Source: CAVQJU01 sp963729215 | GTDB taxonomy: Bacteria > Acidobacteriota > Vicinamibacteria > Vicinamibacterales > CAVVIG01 | Direction of reading: 5' to 3' | Assembly (NCBI GenBank): GCA_963729215.1 | Contig: CAVSND010000030.1 | Location: forward strand, 186,001-250,000 | Length of the DNA: 64,000 nucleotides | Part shown: piece after piece, positions 18,795 to 28,631 of the stretch | Layout: each line of letters starts with the position of its first letter | Numbering within the stretch: the first letter of the stretch is position 1 | Notes under the pieces: model-generated | What the model saw: only the letters and a program-made list of their open reading frames with translations | The model's database searches: none | What the model was told of the DNA's origin: nothing | Position numbers and translations under genes: made by a program

Positions 18795-18819
18795 GAGGTC
18801 GCCGGAGTTCGGCGACCTC
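18795..18819 (-). promoter_or_regulatory. Leader hairpin 2 upstream of the cold-shock gene
   Basis: GAGGTCGCCG and CGGCGACCTC pair perfectly (10 bp) around a 5-nt loop. It is either part of the csp leader or an upstream terminator; no clean U-tract follows in either direction, which favours a leader element. Confidence 0.4.
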
Positions 18820-18833
18820 TCCTTGCCTGAATC

Positions 18834-19145
18834 TTGGTTGCGGGGGCACGCAGCCGTCATTACCGACGGGGCTGTACGTGGTCGCCGCATGAGGCCGCCC
18901 ACTGTCCCTGTATTCCGGTCAGGGACAACATCCGATCTTACCCCAGAAAGCGGGCGCACGCTTTCTGGAGGCACTCTCTGTGCCCCGGCTGCGAGCAGAC
19001 TTTCAAACCCAGACGGCCTGACCAGCGACACTGCCGCCCGGCGTGCCGAAAAGTGGGCGCAGATCGCGACGCTCGGTCCTGTAATCGTGGCAGGGGAAGA
19101 ACAGTAGGTCGCACGGCAAATCGCGAAGATCAAGAAGCGTCATGA
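18834..19145 (+). CDS. Possible small zinc-ribbon protein or remnant
   Basis: The frame contains the cysteine pattern CPGCEQTFKPRRPDQRHC followed by RPACRK, i.e. CxxC...C...C, like short zinc-ribbon proteins. The start is unclear (TTG at 18834 is the earliest; no ATG precedes the cysteines) and the flanks look like non-coding sequence, so the gene may be truncated or frameshifted. Confidence 0.3.
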   Translation: MVAGARSRHYRRGCTWSPHEAAHCPCIPVRDNIRSYPRKRAHAFWRHSLCPGCEQTFKPRRPDQRHCRPACRKVGADRDARSCNRGRGRTVGRTANREDQEAS

Positions 19146-19733
19146 GCCCTGGTGCATGACCCGCGAGAGGCAGTCCGTGGCGAGGCGCCCCAGCAGTCGG
19201 CCGGCGGCCGCGGCCAGGTCGCCGGGCAGGTCGGCCGCGATCGGTTCCTCCGCGCGGATGATCTCCGAATGGACCGCCCGGTCGGTGGTCGTCACCTGGA
19301 CCTCGACAGCCCCGACCAGCCGTGGGCTCGGCGCCGCCTCGATCTGCCATGCCACCAGCGTGACGGCCAGCGACGGCGCGCTGCCGACGTCGACGAGGCG
19401 GATATCGGGACTCGACGCGATGGCATATCGCACCGCCGAATCCAGGTAGCGATCGGGGGTGGATGCCCAGAGCCAGACCGGATCCTCGGTCACCTCACCA
19501 CCGGGCTGCTGGTGCAGCACGCGACGGCCGATGTGTCCCCGGCCCTGCGTCTCGAGCAGACGGACGCTCGTGGCGTTCGGGGCATCGGCGGCCACCCCGC
19601 CCGGCTCGACCAGTCGTGGCTCGATCATGCGGATGGGAACGGTATCCGGGCGTTCAATCCGAACACGGCAGCCCCCGCCCAGGCAGGCCACTGCCAGCAC
19701 GACGAGCATTCCGTATCTCGAGCGCCGAATCAT
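19140..19733 (-). CDS. ABC-type transport auxiliary lipoprotein (PqiC/DUF330-like)
   Basis: The 197-residue product starts at an ATG overlapping the MlaD stop (ATGA at 19730-19733). Its N-terminus 'MLVVLAVACLGGGC' is a lipoprotein-type signal with candidate lipid-attachment cysteines. The body shows 'RDRYLDSAVRYAI'-like segments of the ABC_trans_aux family, which folds like PqiC/LptE and sits in the periplasm bound to the outer membrane. Position as last gene of the Mla-type operon supports a role in bridging MlaD to the outer membrane. Confidence 0.7.
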   Translation of the reverse strand: MIRRSRYGMLVVLAVACLGGGCRVRIERPDTVPIRMIEPRLVEPGGVAADAPNATSVRLLETQGRGHIGRRVLHQQPGGEVTEDPVWLWASTPDRYLDSAVRYAIASSPDIRLVDVGSAPSLAVTLVAWQIEAAPSPRLVGAVEVQVTTTDRAVHSEIIRAEEPIAADLPGDLAAAAGRLLGRLATDCLSRVMHQGS

Positions 19734-20693
19734 TTCGGCTTCGCTCCTGCCTGCCGGATGCCGTGGACCACCGACTCCGGCTGTTCCTGCAGCTGGCGCG
19801 CGAGCTCGCGCAGCTGCCCGAGCGACTCGCGTATCGCGGGCAGCGAGCGCCGCAGGTCCTCCGCCGCCAGGCTGGCCTGGTCCATGGCCTCGCGCGTGGC
19901 GCGGCCGGAGGCGGGCAGGTCTGCCGCGTCGATGGCGGCGCGTGCCTCGTCGGCGAACTTCGACAGCGTGCCCTCGTTGCCGACCAGTCCGTCCAGGTTC
20001 GAGGCGATTGCCTCGATCTGCGCGCTGGTCGTCGAGAAGAACTTCCGCGAGTCGGCGCTGAGGGCCGGCAGCTCGCTCTCGCGGACGATGCGTTCGACGT
20101 TGGTGAAGAACCGGTCGGCCCGGTCGAGGCTGTCGGGCATCCGGGCGACGATCTCCCGAAGGACCTGGAGCGTCGACTCGACGCGCTCCAGCACTTCGGG
20201 CAACCGGTCCCGTAGCTCCGCAATCGGGGTCGGCATCGACGGGATGTATGGCCGACTTGGCGTGAAGCCGAGCGTCATCGGCGGAGGGGGGTTCTCCGGC
20301 ATGTCGAGAAAGAGGTATGCCTCGCCGGTCACGGGGTTGCCCACCACCTGAGCGCGCAGCCGCTCGAAACACGCCCGCCGTGGCCAGTTCCTGGAGGTTG
20401 GTGACATTGGCGCCGACGGTGGTGAGGCGATCGGTGAACAGCTCGAAGTCGATCTCGATCGTGCGGCCGCCCGGCTCCACCTGCAGGTTCGACACCCGCC
20501 CCACGGCGACGCCGCGGTAGCGCACCGGGCTCGAGATGTCGAGACCGGCGACGTTCTCCTGCGTATAGGTGACGAGCTCGATGACCTCGCGGCTCCGCAT
20601 CCGCTGGATGAAGAGCAGCCCCGTCGCGAGGATCACGACGATCGCGATGACGAGGAACAACCCGAGGCGCGCGTAGCTCTTCTCGACCGCCAT
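19730..20693 (-). CDS. MlaD-type MCE-domain lipid transport protein, one frameshift
   Basis: One N-terminal membrane helix (RLGLFLVIAIVVILATGLLF) is followed by a single MCE domain: 'VTYTQENVAGLDISSPVRYR', 'GVAVGRVSNLQVEPGG'. A shift near 20370 moves into 'FERLRAQVVGNPVTGEAYLF'. A long helical C-terminal region (residues ~150-320, heptad-like) completes about 321 residues. MCE proteins form hexameric rings that carry phospholipids across the periplasm. The start lies 4 bp after the ATPase stop. The frame break is probably a sequence error because both halves are well conserved. Confidence 0.8.
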
Positions 20694-20696
20694 GAT

Positions 20697-21461
20697 TCAT
20701 CTCTCCCGGGCCGCGGACGCGCTCGGCGAGGACCGCGTGAAGAAGTTGTGCACGAACGGGATGGCCGATTCGTCCCGCAGCCGCCGAGGATCGCCTCGGG
20801 CCACGATCCCCTTGGCCTCCTTGTCGAGCACGATGCAGTTGTCGGCGACCAGGAAGATGCTCGGCAGCTCGTGCGTCACGATGACGATGGTAATCCCGAG
20901 GTCGCGGCTGAGCGTGACGATCAGGTGATCGAGCTCGACCGCGCTGATCGGGTCGAGCCCGGCGGAGGGCTCGTCGAAGAACAGCAGGTCGGGCTCGATC
21001 ATCATCGCGCGCGCGATGCCCGCGCGCTTCTTCATGCCGCCCGAAATCTCACCCGGAAGGTGCCCCGCGAACGCGCCGAGGCCGACCAGATCCAGCTTCG
21101 CCTGCACGAAATCCTGTACGAGGGGGCCGCGGACGCTCGTCCAGGTCGTCAGCGGGAGCGCGAGGTTCTCGGCCAGCGTCAGAGAGCTGAAGAGCGCGCC
21201 GGACTGGAAGAGGACGCCGAACGGCGGTACGCCGCTGTAGACGTGCGGCTCGCCGACGCCGTCGATGTCGATGCGGCCGGCCATCGGCTGCTCCAGGCCG
21301 ATCAGGTACCGGAGCAGCGTGCTCTTGCCACTGCCCGACCCGCCGAGAATGGCCAGGGTCGTTCCGCGCTCGACCTCGAAGCTGACGTGCTCCATCAGCA
21401 CGCGGGTCCCCCACCCGATCCGGAGGTCCTCGACGACGATGTGCGGCCGGGACGGGGGCAT
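20697..21461 (-). CDS. Mla-type ABC transporter ATP-binding protein
   Basis: The intact 254-residue ATPase has Walker A 'GGSGSGKST', Q-loop 'LFQSGALFSSLT', signature 'EISGGMKKRAGIARAM', Walker B 'LLFFDEPSAGLDP' and H-loop 'VTHEL'. The Ser-Gly-Ala after the Q-loop and 'SGGMKKR' are characteristic of MlaF-like proteins serving MlaE permeases. The ATG at 21461 is 2 bp after the permease stop. It powers phospholipid movement between inner membrane and the MCE ring. Confidence 0.9.
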   Translation of the reverse strand: MPPSRPHIVVEDLRIGWGTRVLMEHVSFEVERGTTLAILGGSGSGKSTLLRYLIGLEQPMAGRIDIDGVGEPHVYSGVPPFGVLFQSGALFSSLTLAENLALPLTTWTSVRGPLVQDFVQAKLDLVGLGAFAGHLPGEISGGMKKRAGIARAMMIEPDLLFFDEPSAGLDPISAVELDHLIVTLSRDLGITIVIVTHELPSIFLVADNCIVLDKEAKGIVARGDPRRLRDESAIPFVHNFFTRSSPSASAARER

Positions 21462-21463
21462 GT

Positions 21464-22591
21464 TCAGATTCCCAGCAGCGTGAAGAACAGCGTGAAGAGC
21501 GCGCTGATCACGATCACGCCGAAGATGGCCATCACGACGGCGGTGGTGGTGCGCGCCCCGACGGCCGCCGCTCCTCCGCGCGCGGCCAGACCCTGCCCGC
21601 AGGCGATGAGCCCGATGATCAGCCCGAGGAAGGGCGTCTTGATCATCCCGTTGAGGAAGTGCGCACCCGTGATGTGGTCCGCGGTACCGAGCACGTAGGC
21701 GCGTGGCGTCATGTCGGTGCTGGCGATCGTGGCGAGGAGCCCGCCACCGAGCGCCAGCACGTCGCCAATCCAGGTCAGCAGCGGCACGGTGGCCACGAGC
21801 GCAAGACAGCGCGGTACGACCAGCCAGCTCACCGGGTTGAAGCCCATCGACCGGAGCGCGTCGATTTCCTCCGACACCTGCATCGTGGCCAGCTCCGAGG
21901 CCAGGCCCGCGCCCGAGCGGCCCGCCACGACGATGGCGGTGACCAGGGGGCCGAGCTCGCGGAATTGTGCGATGACGACGAGCTCGGGGACGTACACCAC
22001 CGCGCCGAACCGCCCGAGCTGCGAGACGCCGAGAAATCCGATGATGACCCCGACGAGCAGGTTCGCGGCGCTCGTGACCGGCAATGCGTCCGCGCCGATC
22101 GCCTGCATCAGCCGTGGCAACGATGACCAATCGACCGAGCGAGGGGACACGAAGGCCTTCGGGACCGCGGCGGCGGCATGACCGAGGAAGTCCAGCGCGC
22201 CGGTCACCATGCCTGGCACCGCAGCGGCCACGAACCCGAGCTGGGCGAGCAGGCCCATCCTCCGGGTCGGCTGCGGCCGGGCCTCTGCCCGCCGCTCGCG
22301 ATAGAGCGTGATCAGGCGGACGGCGTGGGGGTTGTGATCCTCGATGAGGCGCGTGCGGAGCCCGCGTGCCTCGAGCCGGTCGATCAGCCGCGCCAGCAGC
22401 ACGGCGCCCGACCCGTCGATGCGCTCGAGCGCCGACAGGTGGAGGTCGACGTCACCGCTGGCGATCAGGTCCCGCTCGGCCTGCTCCACGGCCCGCACCA
22501 CCGCCGACGCGTGCGCCAGGTCGAAGGTGCCAGCCGGGACCAGACGCGTGCGCTCGCCATCGGCCTCAGCCCTGATGGCCACGCTCATCAC
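21464..22591 (-). CDS. MlaE-family permease with N-terminal STAS domain
   Basis: The 375-residue protein fuses an N-terminal STAS domain (residues ~1-95, 'VDLHLSALERIDGSGAVLLA', equivalent to MlaB) to an MlaE permease with five to six membrane helices. The family core 'GRSGAGLASELATMQVSEEIDALRSMG' is complete. In E. coli MlaB is separate, so here two subunits are one chain, as in some other phyla. A TATAGT -10 element at 22597-22602 would give a nearly leaderless mRNA. It is the first gene of the lipid-transport operon running down to 19140. Confidence 0.88.
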   Translation of the reverse strand: MMSVAIRAEADGERTRLVPAGTFDLAHASAVVRAVEQAERDLIASGDVDLHLSALERIDGSGAVLLARLIDRLEARGLRTRLIEDHNPHAVRLITLYRERRAEARPQPTRRMGLLAQLGFVAAAVPGMVTGALDFLGHAAAAVPKAFVSPRSVDWSSLPRLMQAIGADALPVTSAANLLVGVIIGFLGVSQLGRFGAVVYVPELVVIAQFRELGPLVTAIVVAGRSGAGLASELATMQVSEEIDALRSMGFNPVSWLVVPRCLALVATVPLLTWIGDVLALGGGLLATIASTDMTPRAYVLGTADHITGAHFLNGMIKTPFLGLIIGLIACGQGLAARGGAAAVGARTTTAVVMAIFGVIVISALFTLFFTLLGI

Positions 22592-22861
22592 GTTGGACTA
22601 TACCCCCCCAGCACGGCAGGGCACGAAGTTCCAGCCAGAATCGATCAGCTTGGATAAGGGTCCCGTGTCCGGGTTGAGAAGCGGTTGGTTGTTTCGCTTC
22701 GATGGAACGCGATCGACCGCATGGCTGGGAAGCGCGACTGCGGACGTCGAAGAATGGCGAGGGCTGCGTTCTGCCGCTTTTACGGCGATCTCAAGAAGCT
22801 GATCGAACGTCGATGGAAAGCGCCAACGAGCAACGGCGAAATGAATTCGGACAACGCGCCA
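22592..22861. other. Intergenic region without a supported gene
   Basis: About 270 bp lie between the Mla operon start and the tRNA terminator. Short open frames exist on both strands, but none has a recognisable product or a ribosome site. Only the -10-like element next to the permease start was seen. Confidence 0.4.
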
Positions 22862-22898
22862 AAAAGAAAGGGCTGGCCATCGTGACCAGCCCTTTCTT
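22862..22898 (-). terminator. Rho-independent terminator of the initiator tRNA
   Basis: AAGAAAGGGCTGG and CCAGCCCTTTCTT form a 13-bp stem around a 9-nt loop, followed on the minus strand by a run of T. It starts 9 bp beyond the tRNA CCA end. Confidence 0.85.
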
Positions 22899-22906
22899 GG
22901 CAAATT

Positions 22907-22983
<77 letters not shown>

Positions 22984-23220
22984 TCAGGAAACACTGATTG
23001 TAACACATCGAGGACGATGTATTCAGCCTCGACGCATGACTACCTCGACACTGCCCACGGGACCGCCCACGTCGCCCGTAAACGGGAAGCTGAGCCATCG
23101 GGACTTGTTGGCCGCATTCGGAGCCCGCAGGCTACAACGCCGCGGCCGGACTTCCTCCGGCCCGCAGACGACCGACAGTTCAGGACGGTCGATGTTCCGA
23201 ACGATTTATTCCGGCTGGCA
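22984..23220. other. Intergenic region between tRNA and dehydratase
   Basis: It contains the tRNA upstream region with the TACAAT box and a small CATCG/CGATG hairpin. No gene is supported; open frames here lack known features. Confidence 0.35.
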
Positions 23221-24295
23221 ATGGGCCGCGCGACGCACATTCACGTCCCTGTCTTCATCCTGCCTTCCTGCCGGTCCTGCCGATCTGGCCTTCGATGCTA
23301 CTGTTACTACATCGCTTCCGTTCCGGGCATCGGTCCCCTCCCGACCTTCGCCGACATCGAGCGCGCAGCCCGGCACATCGCCGGCGCGGCGCACCGCACT
23401 CCGGTTGTCACCTCGAGGTCCGTGAACGAACGCACGGGCGCTCAGCTCTTCTTCAAGTGCGAGAATCTGCAGCGTGCCGGCGCCTTCAAGTTCCGCGGTG
23501 CGTACAACGCCCTCTCGCGCCTGACTCCCGACGAACGCCGGCGCGGCGTCGTCGCCTTCTCGTCCGGGAACCATGCGCAGGCGGTGGCGCTGGCGGGACA
23601 GCTCCTCGACATCCCGCGCGTCATCGTCATGCCGGCCGACGCGCCGGCGGTCAAGCGCGCCGCGACCGAGGGATACGGCGCCGAGATCGTCCCCTACGAT
23701 CGCGAACGCGACGACCGCGAAGCCATCGGGCGGAGGCTGTCGGCCGAGCGCGGTCTCGTCCTCATCCCGCCCTACGACCATCCCGACGTGATCGCCGGTC
23801 AGGGCACGGCGGCACAAGAGCTGTTCGACGAGACGGGACCGCTCGACGTCCTCCTCGTGCCATGCGGCGGCGGCGGGCTCCTCGCCGGATCGGCGCTGGC
23901 CGCCGGGGCGATGTCACCTGGCTGTGCGATCGTCGGCGTGGAACCGTCGGCGGGAGACGATGCGACGCGATCGTTTCGAACGAGGGAACTGCAGACCGTG
24001 CGCCACCCTCAGACCGTGGCGGACGGCGCCCGGACCGCGTCGATGAGCCCTCTGACTTTTGCCCTCATGCTGCGCCACGTCTCCGACATGACGACCGTGG
24101 ACGACCGGACGCTGATCGCAGCGATGTTCTACCTCTGGGAACGCCTCAAGCTCGTCGTCGAACCTACGGGCGCGCTCGGCGCGGCGGCGGCGTTCGACGG
24201 GGAGCATCCCAATCGCGGGACGCCGCGTCGGCGTCATACTCACAGGCGGCAACGTCGACCTGTCGCAGGTTTCACAATGGCTCGCGCAACGCTGA
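23221..24295 (+). CDS. PLP-dependent threonine/serine dehydratase or racemase, 3' frameshift
   Basis: Fold-type II PLP enzyme. The cofactor lysine lies in 'AGAFKFRGAYNALS', the phosphate-binding glycine loop is 'PCGGGGLLAGS', and SSGNHAQAVALAGQLL is the catabolic threonine-dehydratase/serine-racemase signature. There is no C-terminal ACT domain, so it is the short, non-allosteric form. Homology begins near 23340; the ATG at 23221 is the only nearby in-frame start but looks too early, so the N-terminus is uncertain. A shift near 24210 restores the tail 'VGVILTGGNVDLSQVSQWLAQR' with a stop at 24295. The next gene overlaps its 3' end by 19 bp. Confidence 0.8.
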
Positions 24296-25861
24296 AACGT
24301 GTCGTCTTCGCCGCCCTGGTGGCCGCCGTCATGGCTGGCCCCGCCCCTGGCGTCCGGCCGCCCCAGGCCGGGCGCTCGTCTGCTCACGCAGACCCTCTTC
24401 ACGCAGGACGTCCACGCCCAGCAGGAGGCGCCGGGGTCGCCCCGGGCGCAAAGCGCCCTCACGATCCTGCAGATCAACGACATCTACTCGACGGTGCCCA
24501 TCGACGGGGTCGGCGGCCTGGCCCGTGTCGCGACGCTGAAGCGGCAGCTCAGCGCGGACGGCCATCCCGTCATCATGGCGCTCGCGGGCGACTTCCTCTC
24601 GCCGTCGGTCGCGTCGAGCGTCTTCAAGGGCGAACAGATGGTGGCGGCGCTCAACTCCGCCGGCCTCGACTTCGCCACGCTCGGCAACCACGAGTTCGAC
24701 TTCGGCCGCGATGTGCTGCTCCAGCGCATGGCCGAGTCGAAGTTTCAGTGGGTCGTGTCGAACGTCCTCGACACGAAGACGGGCAAGCCGATCGGCAATG
24801 CGCCGCCGTACGTCATTCGCACTGTCGGCCCTCTCAAAGTCGGCTTCATCGGCCTGTGCATCAGGACGCCGCTCATCAAGAGCAACCAGGCCGGCATCCG
24901 CTTCGTCGACCCGATGGCGGCCGCCGCGCGCTATATCCCGCTCCTCAAGCAGCGGGGCGCCAACGTCATCGTGGCCATCACGCACCTCGGTTTCGACGAG
25001 GACCGCGCGCTCGTGCGCAGGTTTCCCGAGATCGACATCGTAATCGGCGGCCACGAACACATCCCGCTGACAGCCACAGAAAGCCACGCGCTCATCAGCA
25101 AGGCCGGATCCGAGGCGAAGTATGTTGCGCGGCTCGACGTGATTCGAACCGCCGGCGGAACGATCGAGCGCTTCTACGAGCTGATTCCGGTGACGAGCGC
25201 GATTCCGGACGATCCGCAGACCGCGCAGATCGTTGCGTCGTACGAGAGCAGGTTGAGCCGGGCGCTGGACGAGGTCGTCGGCACGTCGGCGGTGCCGCTG
25301 GACGCGACGGGCGTCCGCGAAATTGGCGAGTCGAACATCGGAAACCTGATGGCGGACGCGCTCCGCGCCGATGCCGGCGCAGAGATTGGCTTGACGAACT
25401 CCGGCGCGATCCGCGGGGATCGCGTCTACCCCGCCGGGCCGCTCACGCGCCGGACGCTGCTGGCGATGCACCCGTTCGGCAACGTCAACTGCAAGATCGC
25501 GGTGACCGGGCGCGTGCTCCTCGCGGCACTCAACAGCGGCGTGTCGAAGCTGCCGACCGGCTCGGGCCAGTTTCCGCACGTGTCCGGCCTCACGATGAAG
25601 ATCAACGTGCGCGCGCGGCCTGGGAATCGCGTCACCGACGTGCTTGTGGACGGCCGGCCGCTCGAACCGGACATGACGTACACCGTCGCGCTGCCCGACT
25701 ATCTGCTCAAGGGCGGCGACAACTACACGATGTTCGCCGGCGCACAGGTCCTGGTGAGCCCTGAAACGGGAAACCTGATCGTCGCCGCGCTCGAGAAGTA
25801 CATCGCGGACAAGGGCGAAATCTCTCCGGGCATCGAGGGTCGAATCACGATCGTGCAGTGA
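24277..25861 (+). CDS. Secreted 5'-nucleotidase/metallophosphatase, frameshift after signal peptide
   Basis: An ATG at 24277 gives a signal peptide (MARATLKRVVFAALVAAVMA) in a frame that must shift between about 24340 and 24375 to enter the main frame. The metallophosphatase domain has 'ILQINDIYS', 'ALAGDFLSPS', 'ATLGNHEFDFG', 'ITHLGFDED' and 'IGGHEH'. The C-terminal nucleotidase domain has 'ESNIGNLMADALR' and 'TNSGAIRGDR', with the substrate-stacking 'LLKGGDNYTMF'. The usual DxH motif is Asp-Ile-Tyr here, a variant known in the family. The protein hydrolyses nucleotides in the periplasm, giving nucleosides and phosphate. Its end overlaps the converging amidohydrolase by 17 bp. Confidence 0.88.
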
Positions 25862-26699
25862 GTCCGAACAACCTCAACGCGTTCTCCTTCAGAATCAGCG
25901 GCCTGACTTCGTCCTTGATGGCAATTTTCTCGAAGTCCGCCAGCCAGCGATCGGGCGTCAGCAGCGGGTAGTCCGACCCGAAGAGCACCTTCGTCTTGAG
26001 CAGCGTGTTGGCGTACTGGATGAGCGTCGGGGAGAAGTATTTCGGCGACCAGCCGGACAGATCGATATAGACCTGCGATTTGTGCAGGCACACCGAAATC
26101 GCCTCGTCCTGCCAGGGAAACGACGGGTGCGCCATGATGATCGGCAGATCCGGAAAGTCCACCGCCACATCGTCGATGGGCATGGGATGCCCGTACTTGA
26201 GCCTGATGCCGCCACCGGCGCGCATCCCGGTGCCGATCCCGCTGTGGCCCGTGTGGAACAGCACCGGCAGACGCGCCTCCGCGAACACTTCGTAGAGCGG
26301 ATACGCGATTCGGTCGTTCGGGAAGAACTGCTGCAGCGGCGGGTGCAGCTTCAGGCCGCGCACGAGCCCGCCCGAGACAAGGCGGCGCGCCTCCCGAACG
26401 GCGTCCGGGCCACGGTTCGGATCGAGGCTCGCGAACGGGATCGCGATGTCGGCGTTCTTCGAGGCGAATTCGACGACCGCGTCGTTCGACACCTGCGGGC
26501 GGCCCGTGATCCGCTCGTCCACGGTGAACACGACACAGCCGATCTTTCGCGACCGGTGGTCCTCGGCGAGCACACTCCAGTCTGCCTGGGCGCCGGCGCC
26601 AAAATACTGTTTCGCCGCCGCGTCAGCGGCCGTCGCCTCGCCAGTATGTTCGAGGTGCACGTGGACATCGATGGCGGTCAGGGAGGAGGCGTCAATCAT
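25845..26699 (-). CDS. Metal-dependent amidohydrolase, COG2159 type
   Basis: The intact 284-residue TIM-barrel hydrolase has metal-site motifs 'IDVHVHLEH', 'VLFHTGHSG', 'PIIMAHPSFPW' and the catalytic Asp in 'VLFGSDYPLLTP'. There is no signal peptide. The family includes decarboxylases and the beta-ketoacyl-CoA hydrolase CouO of hydroxycinnamate degradation. It lies downstream of a CoA ligase and a hydratase/dehydrogenase fusion, so a CouO-like role is attractive but inferred from context. Between it and the ligase lies a degenerate heptamer repeat. Confidence 0.85.
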   Translation of the reverse strand: MIDASSLTAIDVHVHLEHTGEATAADAAAKQYFGAGAQADWSVLAEDHRSRKIGCVVFTVDERITGRPQVSNDAVVEFASKNADIAIPFASLDPNRGPDAVREARRLVSGGLVRGLKLHPPLQQFFPNDRIAYPLYEVFAEARLPVLFHTGHSGIGTGMRAGGGIRLKYGHPMPIDDVAVDFPDLPIIMAHPSFPWQDEAISVCLHKSQVYIDLSGWSPKYFSPTLIQYANTLLKTKVLFGSDYPLLTPDRWLADFEKIAIKDEVRPLILKENALRLFGLTARS

Positions 26700-26700
26700 C

Positions 26701-26782
26701 AGTGGTCCTTGGTGCTTGGTTCTTGGTTCCTGGTCCGTCCAGGGTCCTTGGTCCGTCCTAGGTCCCTGGTCCCTGGTCCCAG
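26701..26782. repeat. Degenerate heptanucleotide tandem repeat, GGTCCNT type
   Basis: About eleven imperfect 7-nt units (GGTCCTT, GGTGCTT, GGTTCTT, GGTTCCT, GGTCCGT, GGTCCCT) fill the gap between amidohydrolase and ligase genes and run a few codons into the ligase 3' end. Confidence 0.75.
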
Positions 26783-28631
26783 GTAACCGAGAGGACGCGA
26801 GGTGAGGCCTGCGCGTCGTAGAGTTCGTCCACGAGCGCAGACCGGTTCTGGAGCATCATCTTTTGATTGAGCGAGCCCTTGTCGGTGATTTCCCGCGCAT
26901 CGATTGATGGGGGCTGGTCCAGGAGAATCGCCCGCGCGACGAAGGTCGAGCTGCCCGTGCCCTCACGCGCAAGCTCCTCGAGGATCGCCTGGAATCGTGC
27001 GCGCACTCGCGCATCGTTCACGATCGTGCCCGCGGGCGCCGCTGCGCCGAGATCGGGGCATAACGCCGCGCAGGCTGCCAGGTTCGGCACGATCAACGCG
27101 CCGACGAAATCCCGGTCCGGCGCGGCAATCACGACGTCCTGGGCGAAGCCGGTCGCGCGCGCCAGGATGCGCGCGCGCAGAGGACCGACGCTCACCCAGG
27201 TGCCGCTCGACAGCTTGAAGTCCTCGGCGAGCCGGCCGTCGAAGATCAGGCCTTTCGCCGGATCGTCGGGATCCATGAACCGCATCGCATCGCCGAGGCG
27301 GTAGAACCCCTCCTCGTCGAACGCCGCCGCCGTCAGCGCCTCGTCGTGAAAGTACCCGGGCGTGATGTTCGGGCCGCGCACGCGCGCTTCGATCTTCGTC
27401 CCGACCGGCGCCAGTTTCAGCTCCATGCCCGGCGCCGGCACGCCGAGGACACCAGACGAGGCGCCTTCCGGCCCCGTGCTGAGAGCGAACGGCGCCGTTT
27501 CCGTGCTGCCGAACCCCGTCATCCACAGCACATCTTCGCCGCAGGACTCCACGGCCATCTGGCTGAGCTCGTCGAAGAAGCGCTGGCTGAGGCCGGCGGC
27601 GGCGTAGAAGAGCAACTTCAGACGGCTGAAGAAACGCTCGCGCAGCGCCTCGTCCTCGCGCAGATACGGCATCAGCGCCTCGTAGGTCCGAGGCACGGTG
27701 AAGTGCACGGTCGCAGCGATCTCCCGCAGGTTGCGCACGGTGGTCTCGATGCCGGACGGGATCGGACGGCCCTCGTCGATGTACATCGTGCCGCCGTTGA
27801 ACAGCACAAGGCCGAAGTTGTGGTTGCCGCCGGCGGTATGGTTCCATGGCAGCCAGTCGCACAGGACCGGCGGCTCCTCCGCCAGGAACGGCATGACCAT
27901 CCGCATCATTTCCTGGTTCACGCACAACATGCGCTGCGTGTTGATGACGCCCTTCGGCCGGCCGGTCGATCCCGAAGTAAACAGAATCTTGAGCGACCGT
28001 GTCCGGGCCGACCCGCGCGTTGGCTTCGTCCACGGCGGAGGTCGCCACGCGTCGCCTCGAGCTCGACGAATGGCGTCGCTCGCAAGGCAGCCGGCGCGCT
28101 CGGCCTGAACGACGACACGACGAGCTCGACGTCTGCGGGAAGCACGCGGCTGAGCGCCGGCTCGAACGCCGCGCCTTCGGCCGCAAACACCAGGCCGGGC
28201 CGGATGCGGTCGAAGATCTGCGCGAGCGTGCCGAAGTCCTTCGCCTGAAGCGAGTAGGCCGGAGCGATCGGCGCGTACAGCACGCCGCTGAACATCGCGG
28301 CCAGTGCCAGCAGGCCGTGCTCGATGCTGTTCCCCGACAGTATGAGCAGCGGGCGTTCGATCGACAGGCCCCTCGAGAGCAGCGCCTGCGACAGCGAACG
28401 CACACGCGCCAGCGCTTCACCATAGGTGACGCGGGCCCACGAACCCGTCGGATCGCGCTGCGCAAGAAACACGCGGTCGGGTGCCCGGTCCGCCCAGTAC
28501 TCGAGACGCTCGGTGATTCGCGACGGATACGCGCCGAGCTGGCGGCGCGACTGCATGTAAACGATGTCGCCGTCGCGCCGGACGAGGATGTCGGCGGGCG
28601 CCAGGTTGACCGCCCTGACGGGTTTAGCCAC
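26758..28631 (-). CDS. Feruloyl-CoA synthase-like acyl-CoA ligase, two frameshifts
   Basis: The span encodes about 624 residues of an ANL-superfamily ligase. The adenylate P-loop 'ILFTSGSTGRPKGV' is intact but lies at a frame junction: shifts are needed near 28050 and 27992. Further motifs are 'WLPWNHTAGGNHNF', 'GFGSTETAPFAL' and 'RLGDAMRFMDPDD'. 'INTQRMLCVNQ' and the WNHTAGGN block are typical of feruloyl-CoA synthases, which activate hydroxycinnamates with ATP and CoA. The GTG at 28631 overlaps the stop of the hydratase/dehydrogenase gene. The last residues (SVTWDQGPGT) come from the downstream heptamer repeat. Confidence 0.82.

Noticed and set aside
22598..22903. 101-codon minus-strand frame between the tRNA and the Mla operon
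   Set aside because: It runs through the terminator hairpin and has no recognisable features.
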